Assembly (NCBI RefSeq): GCF_019430905.1
Contig: NZ_JAHYCA010000003.1
Coordinates: 186,001 to 250,000 of the forward strand
Direction: 5' to 3'
Length of the DNA: 64,000 nt
Source: Billgrantia antri
Lineage (GTDB): Bacteria; Pseudomonadota; Gammaproteobacteria; Pseudomonadales; Halomonadaceae
Under the pieces are notes generated by a model. The model had not been told where the DNA came from and searched no databases. It saw only the letters and a program-made list of their open reading frames with translations. Position 1 is the stretch's first letter; every line of letters begins with the position of its first letter. Position numbers and translations under genes: made by a program. Of this stretch, positions 46,907-55,796 are shown in pieces.

Positions 46907-47536
46907 GATAGCTGAAAATAGCTCGGGGAATTCACTGCCGCATAGACCTCTGAGTGCCTGTTGGATCTCCTCGTCTTCCTCTGGTCCGCTAGAGTGTTGA
47001 CACAGCGTAAGATAGATGTTCTTGCCTTCATGAATGCCGAATATCAACCACTCACCTGTAAGCTTTCCTTTTCTTGCTCGGTTCTCGTACCCGCCGATAA
47101 CGTATTCATGCGCTAACTGTCCCTGCCACCCCAGAGGCAATGGTTCCTGCCTTTCTGCTTCTGCGACTCTGGCGCAGAGCGCTACGAATTTCTGAGTATT
47201 TTCGTGAAACATTCCCCATTCGTTATAAACATTCCGAACAAAGAACCGAGGGTTCACAAAATGCACTTTCCAGAGACCAGATAGAGCTACACCTTTGAAT
47301 GGCTTTGCTTTCGGTGGCCTTGCCCGTTGGCGCACACCCTCAAGGGACTGAATCACGTCTGTTATTGAGTAGGTGTTTAGAGTACGGTGCTTCCACGCGC
47401 TTGCTAACTGAACAAGCAAATAACTGCTTATCCGGGTGATGTCGACTCCATATAGTCCGATATCTAAATACACATACGCGTCGACGTCTTCCTGTGTGAC
47501 GCCAAATCCATCATATATGCTGCTATCGAAGTTCAT
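46889..47536 (-). CDS. Integron cassette protein of unknown function (cassette D)
   Basis: A 215-residue soluble protein beginning MNFDSSIYDGFGVTQEDVDA and ending inside attC1 (F-S-A-I-A-Q-Q-G-A). No domain is recognised; it is mixed alpha/beta with many aromatic residues in the middle (WKVHFVNPRFFVRNVYNEWG). The ATG lies four bases past the attC2 box and overlaps the cassette C stop as ATGA, with no ribosome-binding site of its own. It may therefore depend on coupled translation from cassette C. Confidence 0.6.
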   Translation of the reverse strand: MNFDSSIYDGFGVTQEDVDAYVYLDIGLYGVDITRISSYLLVQLASAWKHRTLNTYSITDVIQSLEGVRQRARPPKAKPFKGVALSGLWKVHFVNPRFFVRNVYNEWGMFHENTQKFVALCARVAEAERQEPLPLGWQGQLAHEYVIGGYENRARKGKLTGEWLIFGIHEGKNIYLTLCQHSSGPEEDEEIQQALRGLCGSEFPELFSAIAQQGA

Positions 47537-47892
47537 TTCGCCCAACGTTGTCCATAACCGGCAGCCGTAAGCGGAGCGACGAAGGAGCCTAGCTTTTGGC
47601 TGCCGGAGTTGATGAAATTACTATACTTCCCATGGTAATCTTCCCACGGATATACCCAATAACGCCAGCGGACTCGTCGCTCATGGAAAAATGCAGCACG
47701 CAATTGCGACCGTGGCTCAAAAGAATAATTTAAAGTCACGGGTACGCTCCAGTTCGTGAACAATATTGTTGCGTTTTTCTTTATTTCAACGAGAGCTGAA
47801 ACTATATTATTAGGTACTTGGCCGAATATCTGCGTCACCATACACTTCATGATACCAAGCCTGATGCTGCTTCCTATATCCCGAATATTCAT
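47533..47892 (-). CDS. Small integron cassette protein read through its attC (cassette C)
   Basis: A 119-residue protein from ATG 47892, which has a GGAGAGG site. The body contains YSFEPRSQLRAAFFHERRVR and an aromatic-rich stretch WRYWVYPWEDYHG. The final 25 or so residues (GSFVAPLTAAGYGQRWAK) are encoded by attC2 itself. The stop TGA overlaps the ATG of cassette D. Tails encoded by attC are known among cassette proteins. No function recognised. Confidence 0.55.
   Translation of the reverse strand: MNIRDIGSSIRLGIMKCMVTQIFGQVPNNIVSALVEIKKNATILFTNWSVPVTLNYSFEPRSQLRAAFFHERRVRWRYWVYPWEDYHGKYSNFINSGSQKLGSFVAPLTAAGYGQRWAK
47540..47615 (-). other. attC-like site 2 (end of cassette C)
   Basis: The minus strand ends in a good GTTGGGC box (47540-47546) and begins with CATCAAC (47609-47615), a poor match. 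A perfect 9-bp stem CCGGCAGCC/GGCTGCCGG lies inside. The spacing between boxes and stem is asymmetric, so the site is less standard than 1, 3 and 4. Confidence 0.55.
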
Positions 47893-47909
47893 CGCCTCTC
47901 CGTGCGTGC

Positions 47910-47981
47910 TCCTAACGCCTGAATAAGCTGCCAATATGGAGCGGCAGATGAAAATTGGTCAGTTTGATACACTGGTTATGT
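47910..47981 (-). other. attC site 3 (end of cassette B)
   Basis: The minus strand runs from ACATAAC (47975-47981) to GTTAGGA (47910-47916), and its right half CAGCTTATTCAGGCGTTAGG closely follows the common attC consensus (CTTAATTCAGGCGTTAGG). The 72-base length is normal. The last base of the right box departs from GTTRRRY. Confidence 0.7.
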
Positions 47982-47987
47982 GGAGTC

Positions 47988-48917
47988 TCAATTTGCCGAG
48001 GAAACTAGCTCCAAAACTTTTCCCCAAGCTGCTAAGGCACCAGAGAACATAAACAGCCCACTGGCCACCGAAGCAAGCGCAGTCTTCTCACCTAGAGTTA
48101 GCACCTCTGTTGTCTTTAATGCCAGCTTATGTATAATTTTTACTATACAATAACCAATTAATGACGATGAAATTAGACCAACAAAAAGCAGTGTAGGAAT
48201 GAAAGAAAGCAAGGCATATATAGTGGCACTAACTCCATCGATCATTAATGAGCTTTGAACAGGCCATTGGACCGCGTTCATATGTTGAAATTGAGCCATT
48301 ACTTTAACGACTTCAATTGCACTTTGAAGGTCTGCATTTGCAAGGGCTAATACCGAATTCACTCCGATATATAAAAAATACAAATTTAAAGAAACAAAAA
48401 GGTACGCAGCAAACGTGTCTAGAAGTAGGTATTTGCCAACTCTGCCCGCAGCTTTAGAACTAGCAGCCTTTTTCACCAAATGGCGCGTTAGCAAAACTGA
48501 AGGAACAGCAAATATTGCATTGACAACAAGAAAATATAAACTTACTACTGAGAGGGCACCACCCGAGAATACGTCTTCTAAAGCCCAAGCCAGCGAATCA
48601 ACAGCATACGCTCGACCTAATATTAGTGCAAACAATGACCCCCCCATCGAAAGGGTCGTTGCACGAATGACGGCAGTCACACATATGGTTTTTTGGCTAC
48701 CCCAAAAAACCGAAAAAAAGTTATTCAAGCTGTTTGCTGCCGCATGAGGGACATTTCTTATAGTTATATTCTCCAACCTAATGAGTATAGGGAGAAGAAC
48801 ATCCTCCTCCTTACTCCCCAATGCCTCTCGCCATAGCGATGCGATGAGTGCGAAAAACAAACCTAATGTGCCAGCTATGGCAACAATTAGATATACGTTA
48901 GTAATAGTATTGTCCAT
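47988..48917 (-). CDS. Polytopic membrane protein of unknown function (cassette B)
   Basis: A 309-residue inner-membrane protein with about six hydrophobic segments (near residues 8-28, 80-105, 115-140, 165-190, 225-255 and 280-300) and an N-terminal charged region after the first helix. No family recognised. It fills cassette B from 37 bases after the attC4 box to just before attC3. It is AT-rich. Confidence 0.6.
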   Translation of the reverse strand: MDNTITNVYLIVAIAGTLGLFFALIASLWREALGSKEEDVLLPILIRLENITIRNVPHAAANSLNNFFSVFWGSQKTICVTAVIRATTLSMGGSLFALILGRAYAVDSLAWALEDVFSGGALSVVSLYFLVVNAIFAVPSVLLTRHLVKKAASSKAAGRVGKYLLLDTFAAYLFVSLNLYFLYIGVNSVLALANADLQSAIEVVKVMAQFQHMNAVQWPVQSSLMIDGVSATIYALLSFIPTLLFVGLISSSLIGYCIVKIIHKLALKTTEVLTLGEKTALASVASGLFMFSGALAAWGKVLELVSSAN

Positions 48918-48953
48918 TGTTCCTTCGAAGATTTCTCAGACCGCTATATTTCC

Positions 48954-49037
48954 GCATAACGCCCGCAACACGCGCAGCTTTGCAGTGAAGGAGAAGCCGG
49001 AACGGAAAAGCTGTCGCCGTGCTTGGCATTGTTATGC
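48954..49037 (-). other. attC site 4 (end of cassette A)
   Basis: The minus strand runs from GCATAAC (49031-49037) to GTTATGC (48954-48960), perfectly complementary outer boxes. Inside, CCAAGCACGGCGACAGC faces the complement of GCTGCGCGTGTTGCGG and pairs with a few extrahelical bases. The cassette A stop TAA lies in the first box. The 84-base length is normal. Confidence 0.85.
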
Positions 49038-49700
49038 ATGATTAGCTAGCACAGAGGGTAGATTTTCTTGTATTTGTTCAATAAATGGCTCCATGCGCAT
49101 GTATGCTCTTTTAGATAGGTCCAATTGATAATTTAAACTCTTTCTAATTTCAGCATGAATGTGAATGGCATTCCGGGCTTCATAAAACTCAACAACTTCG
49201 TCTTTCAGCCAGCCATCTATTAATCCTAGCTTTTCGGCACACTCTGCTTTTCGGTCGAAACGAACTTTTGTAGTATCAGTCCTCCCGATCCCTTCATAAG
49301 TCGGAATGATATCTTTTTCATCATGCTTAAGCGCTGCCGCCAATGCAGCCTTTTTATCTGCAGGGATCGATATCACTTTTTTCATACTGAATTCTGTTAA
49401 TGACTAAACCTCAGGATTTGATGCTAAATCTTTAAATAGAATGTGATGAATAACCGCCTCGTAGATAGAAGCGTACGATAAGACTTGCAGGCGTATTTGT
49501 GCCCGCAATAACCATGAATCAGCAGCCATTCCTTCTAGGAGCTTGTACACATAGCGAGTTGAAATGAATTCATCTGCCAGACGATCCCGAAGAGTTGGAT
49601 CCGAAATAAAATCAAATCTGTCTTTATGCCAATCCCAGTCAGCTAAATGCCCTTCAAGATAGGCATCAATTGCTGATCTAGTTTCATCTGAAAATGCCAT
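49032..49700 (-). pseudogene. HEPN-like gene interrupted by one in-frame amber codon (cassette A)
   Basis: Two frames, 49404-49700 (98 codons) and 49032-49385 (117 codons), lie in the same reading frame and are split only by TAG at 49404-49406 plus six sense codons. Read through, they give one 222-codon helical protein. The second part holds E-A-R-N-A-I-H-I-H, matching the R-x4-6-H (often RN) motif of HEPN ribonucleases, and the first part has LQVLSYASIYEAVIHHILF, typical of HEPN-like family N-termini. No ribosome-binding site precedes the internal ATG at 49385, so two separate proteins are less likely than a nonsense mutation or readthrough. HEPN proteins are usual RNase effectors of toxin-antitoxin and defence systems. 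Confidence 0.6.
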
Positions 49701-49721
49701 ACTAACTCCGTTTCTTAGAAT

Positions 49722-49843
49722 GCATTACGCCCGGCTCACCGAGCAAATTTTATTGGCGGCTTTTTTGGGACAATAAAGGTGACATAAAAATTTGTCCGGT
49801 GGAGCTGCTTTTCTTCACCTAAGCATAGCTCGGCCACTTATGC
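49722..49843 (-). other. Degenerate attC-like site 5 (upstream edge of the array)
   Basis: The minus strand runs from GCATAAG (49837-49843) to GTAATGC (49722-49728), both one change from the GCATAAC/GTTATGC pair of site 4. CCGAGC and GCTCGG arms and a GGACAA/TTGTCC hairpin lie inside. At 122 bases it would be a long, VCR-sized site. It is probably decayed. Confidence 0.4.
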
Positions 49844-49950
49844 AGAATTCGCGTGCGTGCGTGCTTTGCCGGTTCCAATATACTGTATGCGTTTTACCTA
49901 ATATGCTGGTATGTAGCCGAGTGCCTTTTGCACACCAGATTTTGTTTCTG

Positions 49951-50562
49951 TTAACCGATTCCTAAACCAGCCCAAAGCCACACCGCCTCTCCTGTATAAA
50001 CAAGCCACCCCAACACCCCACAATTCACCATCACCCCACACCAAAAAATGGCCTGAAACGGCTGCTTCCTGGTTTTGTGCCAAAACAGTCGTTGTGCCAC
50101 CAGTGCGCCGGGCCAACCACCGATCAAGCCTGCGAAGAGAAGCGTGGCTTCTGATGTTCGCCACTGGCCCCTTTCCGCTGCGGCTTTGTCGAAGCCGTAC
50201 ATGGCGAAGGTGATCGCGCTCAGCATCATGTAGGCTCCCACAAGCTTTAGCGGTATGTGGCCCAGAGCACTCAAGGCCGCCAGAAGCGTGGAGAAGGCTG
50301 CGACCACAGTGCAAGCGAATGCCATCCCCTTGCTGCGAGGAGCTGAGCGGTTTGGTGATAGAAAAAGTACCTTCTGTGCTCTGGGCCTGCTCTGGCTATC
50401 ACGGGTCAGATGGTAAGTGATTGGCTCGTTCACTTTTGGCCGGCCTTCACCGCGGGGAAAGGCGCTGATATGGACGAACACGCGAGGGCCGCCTGCGGCT
50501 GGCGTGATGAACCCGAAACCCTTGGCGTCGTTCCACTGGGTGAGCTTGCCTTGCTGCCGCAT
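49951..50562 (-). CDS. Cold-shock domain plus DUF1294 membrane protein
   Basis: A 203-residue protein with an N-terminal cold-shock domain (KGFGFITPAAGGPRVFVHIS, residues 13-32) and a C-terminal DUF1294 membrane domain (YGFDKAAAERGQWR then GGWPGALVAQRLFWHKTRK). This architecture is common in gammaproteobacteria; its function is unknown but it could bind RNA at the membrane. AGGAGAG precedes the ATG at 50562. It is upstream of the cassette array and on the same strand. Confidence 0.85.
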   Translation of the reverse strand: MRQQGKLTQWNDAKGFGFITPAAGGPRVFVHISAFPRGEGRPKVNEPITYHLTRDSQSRPRAQKVLFLSPNRSAPRSKGMAFACTVVAAFSTLLAALSALGHIPLKLVGAYMMLSAITFAMYGFDKAAAERGQWRTSEATLLFAGLIGGWPGALVAQRLFWHKTRKQPFQAIFWCGVMVNCGVLGWLVYTGEAVWLWAGLGIG

Positions 50563-50913
50563 TGGGCTCTCTCCTACACGGCCGAATTAGCTTTAACTCA
50601 ATAGGTTACTGGTATTTTTAAATAAGAATGATTTTGTCAGGCGGGGGAAACCGGGGAGTTGGGGCACGCTACCGCCCCTGCTGGCAGAATGGATGAAGAT
50701 TCGCATCATCCTAATGCGGCAGTCCCTGAGTACGTCTTGGTCACAAGGCTTTGTCTGAATAGGTGGCGAGCGCAGCCAGTATTCGGATAGAGCCTTAGCC
50801 GTCTACTGCGGCTTTTTACCTAACGTAACCAAGCGAAACGTTTAGGGCAATGCCAACGAAAGCATGAGGCGCCGATAGAGTCGGTTCGCTTGATCTGAGT
50901 CGGAAACAAAAAA
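50563..50913. other. Intergenic region with a small plus-strand hairpin
   Basis: No gene is supported here. A 5-bp stem AGCCG/CGGCT at 50797-50813 followed by TTTTT could be a weak plus-strand terminator. The rest shows nothing recognisable. Confidence 0.3.
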
Positions 50914-50943
50914 AACCCAAAGACGGGTATCCATCTTTGGGTT
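50914..50943 (-). terminator. Rho-independent terminator of katG
   Basis: A perfect 10-bp stem AACCCAAAGA/TCTTTGGGTT is followed on the minus strand by eight T residues. It begins 40 bases after the katG stop. Confidence 0.9.
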
Positions 50944-50982
50944 CGATTTTGAGTGAGGTCCGCGTTCTTGCGGACCTGGCGT

Positions 50983-53181
50983 TCAGCGGTGCAGGTCGAA
51001 GCGGTCGTTCTCCATGACCTTGACCCATCCTTTCACGAAGCGGTCGACCATGCGCTCCTCGCCGCCGTTGGCGGCGTACTCCTCGGCGATGGCGCGTAGC
51101 TGGGAGTTGGAGCCGTACACGAGGTCGACGCGAGTGGCGGTCCACTTCTTCTCGCCCGTCTTGCGGTGGCGGCCTTCGAAGCGCTCTTCGCTGTCGTCGA
51201 GGGGCTCCCATACGGTGCCCATGTCGATGAGGTTGACGAAGAAGTCGTTGGTCAGCTGGCCGGGGCGGTCGGTGAGAATGCCGTCGTCGTTGTCACCCAC
51301 ATTGACGCCGATGGCGCGCATGCCGCCGAGCAGTGCGGTCATCTGCGGTACGCTGAGGTTGAGCATGAAGGCACGGTCCACCATCAGGTGCTCAGCCGGG
51401 ATGGAGGTCACCTGGGGCTGCATGTAGTTGCGGAAGGCGTCGTGCCTCGGCTCCAGGTGGGCGATGGTATCCACCTCGGTCATCTCCTGGGTGGCGTCGG
51501 TGCGGCCCGGGGTGAACGGCACGGTGACGTTGTGCCCGGCCGCCTTGGCCGCCATCTCGACCCCGACGCTACCGCCCAGCACGATCATGTCCGCCAGCGA
51601 GATGTTGGCGTCCGAAGCGTCCTTGATCTGCTTGAGCTTGTCGATGACGTCGTACACGCCCGAGCGCTGGTTGATGTCCCAGCCGGTCTGCGGCTCGAGA
51701 CAGATGCGCGCGCCGTTGGCGCCGCCGCGGTGGTCGGTCTGGCGGTAGGTGCAGGCCGAGGCCCAGGCGGTGCTCACCAGTTGCTTGGCGCTGAGGCCGG
51801 AGTCGGCGATCTGCTGCTTGAGCGTGGCGATCTGCTGCTCGTTGACCAGCGGCCCCTGGTGCTCGGGTACCGGGTCCTGCCACACGAGCACTTCGTTGGG
51901 CACCTGCGGGCCGAGGTAGCGGGCGCGTGGGCCCATGTCGCGATGCAGGAGCTTGTACCAGGCGCGGGCGAACTCGTCGGCAAGCTTGTCCGGGTTCTGG
52001 TGGAAGTCCTTGGCGATCTCCAGGTAGGCGGGATCGGTGATCATCGCCATGTCGGCGGTGTTCATCACCGGCGGGTTCTTCTTGCCTTCCACGTGGGCGT
52101 CGGGCACCCAGTAGCCCTCCTTCACTTCGACCGGCTGCCACTGGTTGGCGCCGGCGGGCGACTTCTTCACCTCCCACTGGTGGGCGAAGATGGTGTTGAG
52201 GTAGGAGTTGTCCCACTTGGTCGGCGTCGGGGTCCAGGCGCCCTCGAGGCCGGAGGTCACGGTGTACTCGCCGAGGCCGGTCTCATGGGTGTTGGCCCAG
52301 CCGAAGCCCTGCTGGTGGATCTTGGCGCCTTCGGGCGCTTCGCCCACGGCATCCGGCGAGCCGTTGCCGTGCATCTTGCCGAAGGTGTGGCCGCCCACCG
52401 TCAGCGCGACGGTCTCGCGGTCGTTCATGCCCATGCGGGCGAAGGTCTCGCGGACGTCCTGGGCGGACTTCATGGCGTCCGGCACGCCGTTGGGCCCTTC
52501 GGGGTTGACGTAGATGAGGCCCATCTGCACCGCGGCCAGCGGGTTGTCCAGCACGCGGCTGCCGTCTTCCCAGCTGCCGGTGTAGCGCTCGTCCTTGGTG
52601 GCGAGCCACTCGGTCTCGGGGCCCCAGTAGATGTCGTCCTCGGGTGCCCAGATGTCGGCGCGACCGTAGCCGAAGCCGAAGGTGCGGAAACCCATGGTCT
52701 CCAGCGCGCGGTTGCCGGCGAGCACCAGCAGGTCGGCCCAGGAGATCTTCTCGCCGTATTTCTGCTTGATCGGCCATAGCAAGCGGCGCGCCTTGTCCAG
52801 GTTGCCATTGTCGGGCCAGCTGTTGAGCGGGGCGAAGCGCTGGGCGCCGGTGCCGCCGCCGCCACGGCCATCCACCGCACGGTAGGTGCCGGCCGCGTGC
52901 CACGACATGCGAATGAAGAACGGGCCGTAGTGGCCCCAGTCGGCGGGCCACCAATCCTGCGAATCGGTCATCAAGGCATCGAGATCGGCGCAGAGTTCGT
53001 CGACGTCGAGCTGCGAGAACGCCTCGGCATAGCTGAAGTCGGCCCCGAACGGGCTGGCGTCGGGGTGTTTCTGATGCAGGATGTTGAGGTTGAGCTGGTC
53101 GGGCCACCAGTGCTCGTTGCCCTGCAGGCGGGATGTGGTGCGCGCCCCGTACTCCCGGCGTGTAGGCTTCTGATCGGACAC
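50983..53181 (-). CDS. katG: Bifunctional catalase-peroxidase
   Basis: A 732-residue class I haem peroxidase with duplicated halves. The distal site [11 protein letters not shown] and the proximal His in [15 protein letters not shown] are intact, as is the Tyr of [12 protein letters not shown] that forms the Met-Tyr-Trp adduct needed for catalase activity. It removes hydrogen peroxide and organic peroxides. Translation starts at GTG 53181 behind GAGGAG. It is monocistronic with its own terminator; no OxyR or Fur site was evident upstream. Confidence 0.96.
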   Translation of the reverse strand: MSDQKPTRREYGARTTSRLQGNEHWWPDQLNLNILHQKHPDASPFGADFSYAEAFSQLDVDELCADLDALMTDSQDWWPADWGHYGPFFIRMSWHAAGTYRAVDGRGGGGTGAQRFAPLNSWPDNGNLDKARRLLWPIKQKYGEKISWADLLVLAGNRALETMGFRTFGFGYGRADIWAPEDDIYWGPETEWLATKDERYTGSWEDGSRVLDNPLAAVQMGLIYVNPEGPNGVPDAMKSAQDVRETFARMGMNDRETVALTVGGHTFGKMHGNGSPDAVGEAPEGAKIHQQGFGWANTHETGLGEYTVTSGLEGAWTPTPTKWDNSYLNTIFAHQWEVKKSPAGANQWQPVEVKEGYWVPDAHVEGKKNPPVMNTADMAMITDPAYLEIAKDFHQNPDKLADEFARAWYKLLHRDMGPRARYLGPQVPNEVLVWQDPVPEHQGPLVNEQQIATLKQQIADSGLSAKQLVSTAWASACTYRQTDHRGGANGARICLEPQTGWDINQRSGVYDVIDKLKQIKDASDANISLADMIVLGGSVGVEMAAKAAGHNVTVPFTPGRTDATQEMTEVDTIAHLEPRHDAFRNYMQPQVTSIPAEHLMVDRAFMLNLSVPQMTALLGGMRAIGVNVGDNDDGILTDRPGQLTNDFFVNLIDMGTVWEPLDDSEERFEGRHRKTGEKKWTATRVDLVYGSNSQLRAIAEEYAANGGEERMVDRFVKGWVKVMENDRFDLHR

Positions 53182-53453
53182 GGTCTTCTCCTCGACTGGA
53201 TGGTGGCCTAGGGGTCATTGTTGTAAACGCCTTGCGGCCCGAAGCCGTAGGCATGAGCGTCCCGTAAGCCGTCAGTTATCAGTCAAGGATTCGGAAGCGA
53301 AACCGTCAAGGCGGTTGAGGGCTTTCGGCTCGATAGGGTCAGGCTATGAGTGAAGATACCCAAGTCAGCGAACGGGCTGGACGGCGTTTGCGACAGCCTG
53401 GCAGTCGGATGCAGCGTCACTCCCCCGTTACGAAGGCGTCGGAAGGCCCATGA

Positions 53454-54251
53454 TCACGGATTCGTTACGATGTATACGGGCACCGGAAACTCCACGGCAC
53501 CGCTGGAGCGACTAAACGGCTTCAGCTCTACTTCCGCCTCCTGGGTTACGGCGTCGATGGTGTCCCGATCAAGCCGGATTCCAGCAAACGGAAACCACCC
53601 CTGTACGTCTGCCAATACCATGTGCTCAACGCTAGAGAAGCGGGCTTGTCCCTTGTGTTTTGCAATTTTCGGGGAACTGATGCCCGCACTGGCGAACAGG
53701 GACGCAAGCCTGTCCGGGTCACCCATCGAGAAGGGCATGCGAAGCGCGTCGCCTACTGACTTGCTGACCAAGCGCTCGTACACCTCGGCGAGGGCAGCAT
53801 AGGCGGGCAGGTCTTCCAGCGAGCCGAACACCGCCACCGCTAAGTTGCCCCCTGGCTTTAGAACACGCTTCATTTCCCGTAGTGCCGCCTCTGGCGCGAG
53901 GAAGAGCATCAGGCCGAACTGGCAGAGTACGGCATCAAAGCTCTCGTCTTCATAAGGCAAGGCTTCAGCGTCTGCTTCGCGCCATAAAACTTCGGGTGAG
54001 ATTCGCCGTGCTACGGCCAGCATGCCGGGATTGATATCAACTCCCGACACTGACCCGTTTGACCCAACTCGCTCGACGAGGACTCGTGTCAGTACGCCGG
54101 TACCACACGCAACGTCCAGGACATCTTGCCCATCGCCAATATCCGCGGCATCTGCTAACCGATGCGGCCATTCCGCAAACAAGGCTGGAGCAAGAAGGCT
54201 CTCATACTCTGCTGCCACCATTTCCAGCTGCTGCTGATGTAGTTGGCTCAT
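53454..54251 (-). CDS. Class I SAM-dependent methyltransferase
   Basis: A 265-residue UbiE/Methyltransf_11-type enzyme. The SAM loop VLDVACGTGVLTR is at residues 43-55, the acidic residue is in VSGVDINPGM, and motifs DAEALPY and MKRVLKPGGNLAV follow. The substrate cannot be deduced. GGAGGC precedes the ATG. It is separated from the sigma-factor remnant by about 130 bases. Confidence 0.85.
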   Translation of the reverse strand: MSQLHQQQLEMVAAEYESLLAPALFAEWPHRLADAADIGDGQDVLDVACGTGVLTRVLVERVGSNGSVSGVDINPGMLAVARRISPEVLWREADAEALPYEDESFDAVLCQFGLMLFLAPEAALREMKRVLKPGGNLAVAVFGSLEDLPAYAALAEVYERLVSKSVGDALRMPFSMGDPDRLASLFASAGISSPKIAKHKGQARFSSVEHMVLADVQGWFPFAGIRLDRDTIDAVTQEAEVELKPFSRSSGAVEFPVPVYIVTNP

Positions 54252-54380
54252 GCAAAAGCCTCCTGCGCAGCCAAGCCGCCATTACCCGTCTGTCGCGCGC
54301 TGAGAGTTAAGCGATTTGGACTCGAACTCGCTTTGATAGCCAGGTTTTGCCGCTACGAATATTGTAGACCACATGCTCGC

Positions 54381-54566
54381 CTATTCACTTGCAGTAGGCT
54401 GGGCTGCGAGCCGGCAGACCATGAGCGGGCGCAGGCACAGCGCCAGCTCCGCTTCCGCTCGCTCATCTGCTTCCGGCCATTCCGCCAGTTCCGCCGGTAG
54501 CGGTTCGAGCGGCTTGTGCGCCCGGTAGTGATCCACCAGTGCATTGCGGGTGATCTGGTAGAGCCT
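54381..54566 (-). pseudogene. Remnant of an ECF sigma factor (SigZ-like)
   Basis: The frame CTC TAC CAG ATC onwards reads LYQITRNALVDHYRAHKPLE then AELALCLRPLMVCRLAAQPT before a TAG. This is the region 2.3-2.4 to linker of SigZ-like ECF sigma factors (WLYQITRNAIVDHYR type). Both the N-terminal part and region 4 are missing. It abuts the DinB stop by five bases, so a deletion or rearrangement has joined them. Confidence 0.55.
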
Positions 54567-54571
54567 TCAGG

Positions 54572-55084
54572 TCAGGTTGCATTGCGCAGTACCGCCTGCG
54601 GTAGCGCGATCAAATCCGTCACGCCATAGTCCTTGCCGCATTGGCTCAGCAACGCCGTCAATTGGCCCCGATGATGGGTCTGATGGTTGAAGAAGTGCGT
54701 GACCGCGAACCACATATCGAAGGAGCGAGGCTCGGGATTGCTGATACTCGTATATTCTAGCGTGCCTGAAAGCTTGTCTTCCGTGAGCGAATCGGCCCAC
54801 TGCACGATCTCTTCATCGGTGGCTTTCCGGTCATCTCTCAGCGCATCGAACGCCGAATGAAGCTCTTGGTCCAGGCCGCTGACATGAAATGTCTTCCCGG
54901 TGAATCGCGCCAGCCAGATCTTGTCTGCCAGCAGCAGGTGGTTCAGGGTGCCATGGATGGACTTGAAGAAGACTCCACGATCTTCCTGCCGCTCGGCCTC
55001 CGAAAGCTCGGCGCACATGGCGTAGAGACGCTCGTTCATCCACCGGTTGTAGCTGGCTAGATCTCTTGCTTGTTGCGCATGCAT
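54572..55084 (-). CDS. DinB/YfiT-like four-helix-bundle metalloenzyme family protein
   Basis: A 170-residue DinB-family protein. Candidate metal ligands are H49 in HGTLNHLLLADKIW and the two late histidines in THFFNHQTHHRGQ. The family includes thiol transferases and unknown stress proteins. A GAGGAGGG site precedes the ATG at 55084. Its function here is unknown. Confidence 0.8.
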   Translation of the reverse strand: MHAQQARDLASYNRWMNERLYAMCAELSEAERQEDRGVFFKSIHGTLNHLLLADKIWLARFTGKTFHVSGLDQELHSAFDALRDDRKATDEEIVQWADSLTEDKLSGTLEYTSISNPEPRSFDMWFAVTHFFNHQTHHRGQLTALLSQCGKDYGVTDLIALPQAVLRNAT

Positions 55085-55199
55085 GTCGACACCCTCCTCA
55101 GGCCTGGCATTGTGCGGGAGCAGATCACCACCACTCTCCGTGTCTGATGGCTAACGTTCGACATGAGCGGCGGCGGATTCCCTGTAATGACGAGGCATT

Positions 55200-55673
55200 T
55201 CATCGACTGTCGATCTCACTGGTGTGCGCTGCGTATTCCTGGGTCAGTCTTTCGTACAGTTCAAAGGGAGGGAACTGCTCGAAGCGATGCATCGCCGGTG
55301 TGGCGGCCCACGGCAGTTTCTCGCTCGTGTAGGTCTCGATGAACGGCACGAACCAAGCGGCATTGTCGAACATCGTCGGGCGCACGTTGACGATGGCCTC
55401 GATGGCGGCCGGCCGGGTGAACATCCAGCTCATGCAGTGGGGGCAAAAGAAGTGTGCCAGCTCCTTGTCGTGCAGGCCGCCGATGACCGGCTCCCCCAGC
55501 GTGACGCTGAAGGCATCGCTGGGAAAGATGGCACTCAGCGAGAAGGCGCTGGCACTCATGCGCTGGCATCCGCTGCAGTGGCAGGCCGCGGTCAGCAAGG
55601 GTGGCGCTGTCACACGGATCCGGACACCGCCGCAGCGGCATCCACCTTCGAGGGGGAGCAGGTCCTGGTTCAT
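55200..55673 (-). CDS. GFA-family zinc protein
   Basis: A 157-residue protein of the glutathione-dependent formaldehyde-activating (GFA/CENP-V) fold. Zinc cysteines are in G-G-C-R-C-G-G-V-R, CHCSGCQR and FFCPHC. Members bind glutathione adducts or act on small aldehydes, but most are uncharacterised. The ATG at 55673 was chosen by family length; the longer frame upstream is unlikely to be used. Confidence 0.8.
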   Translation of the reverse strand: MNQDLLPLEGGCRCGGVRIRVTAPPLLTAACHCSGCQRMSASAFSLSAIFPSDAFSVTLGEPVIGGLHDKELAHFFCPHCMSWMFTRPAAIEAIVNVRPTMFDNAAWFVPFIETYTSEKLPWAATPAMHRFEQFPPFELYERLTQEYAAHTSEIDSR

Positions 55674-55796
55674 TGTCGGTTTCTCTGCGTTGCGTGAAGA
55701 TGAATGTGGGTCAGCTTGCCCTGCGCTTCGTCTCTTGGCAAAGCGCGCCACACCGCGAGGCTTTGCTGTCAGTACTGCCTTTTCTCGTACTCCTCT

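Larger units (their letters stand above)
44687..49843 (-). mobile_element. Integron cassette array without integrase (CALIN), five cassettes
   Basis: Six attC-like sites at 44687, 46822, 47540, 47910, 48954 and 49722 all point the same way and divide the region into five cassettes (A 48954-49722, B 47910-48954, C 47540-47910, D 46822-47540, E 44687-46822). Each cassette has its gene or genes on the minus strand beginning near the left box of the previous site and ending in or beside its own attC. The region is visibly poorer in G+C than its flanks, and every product is of unknown or unusual type. No integron integrase is seen in the window. CALIN is the established name for such clusters. Confidence 0.75.

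Noticed and set aside
49701-51000. Search for an integron integrase at the upstream end of the cassette array
   Set aside because: The next gene is a cold-shock/DUF1294 protein and then katG; no tyrosine recombinase motif was seen.
51166-52779. A 537-codon plus-strand frame opposite katG
   Set aside because: Antisense shadow; katG motifs are complete on the minus strand.
53350-53802. A 150-codon plus-strand frame overlapping the methyltransferase
   Set aside because: Opposite a convincing SAM methyltransferase; no ribosome-binding site and no protein-like pattern.
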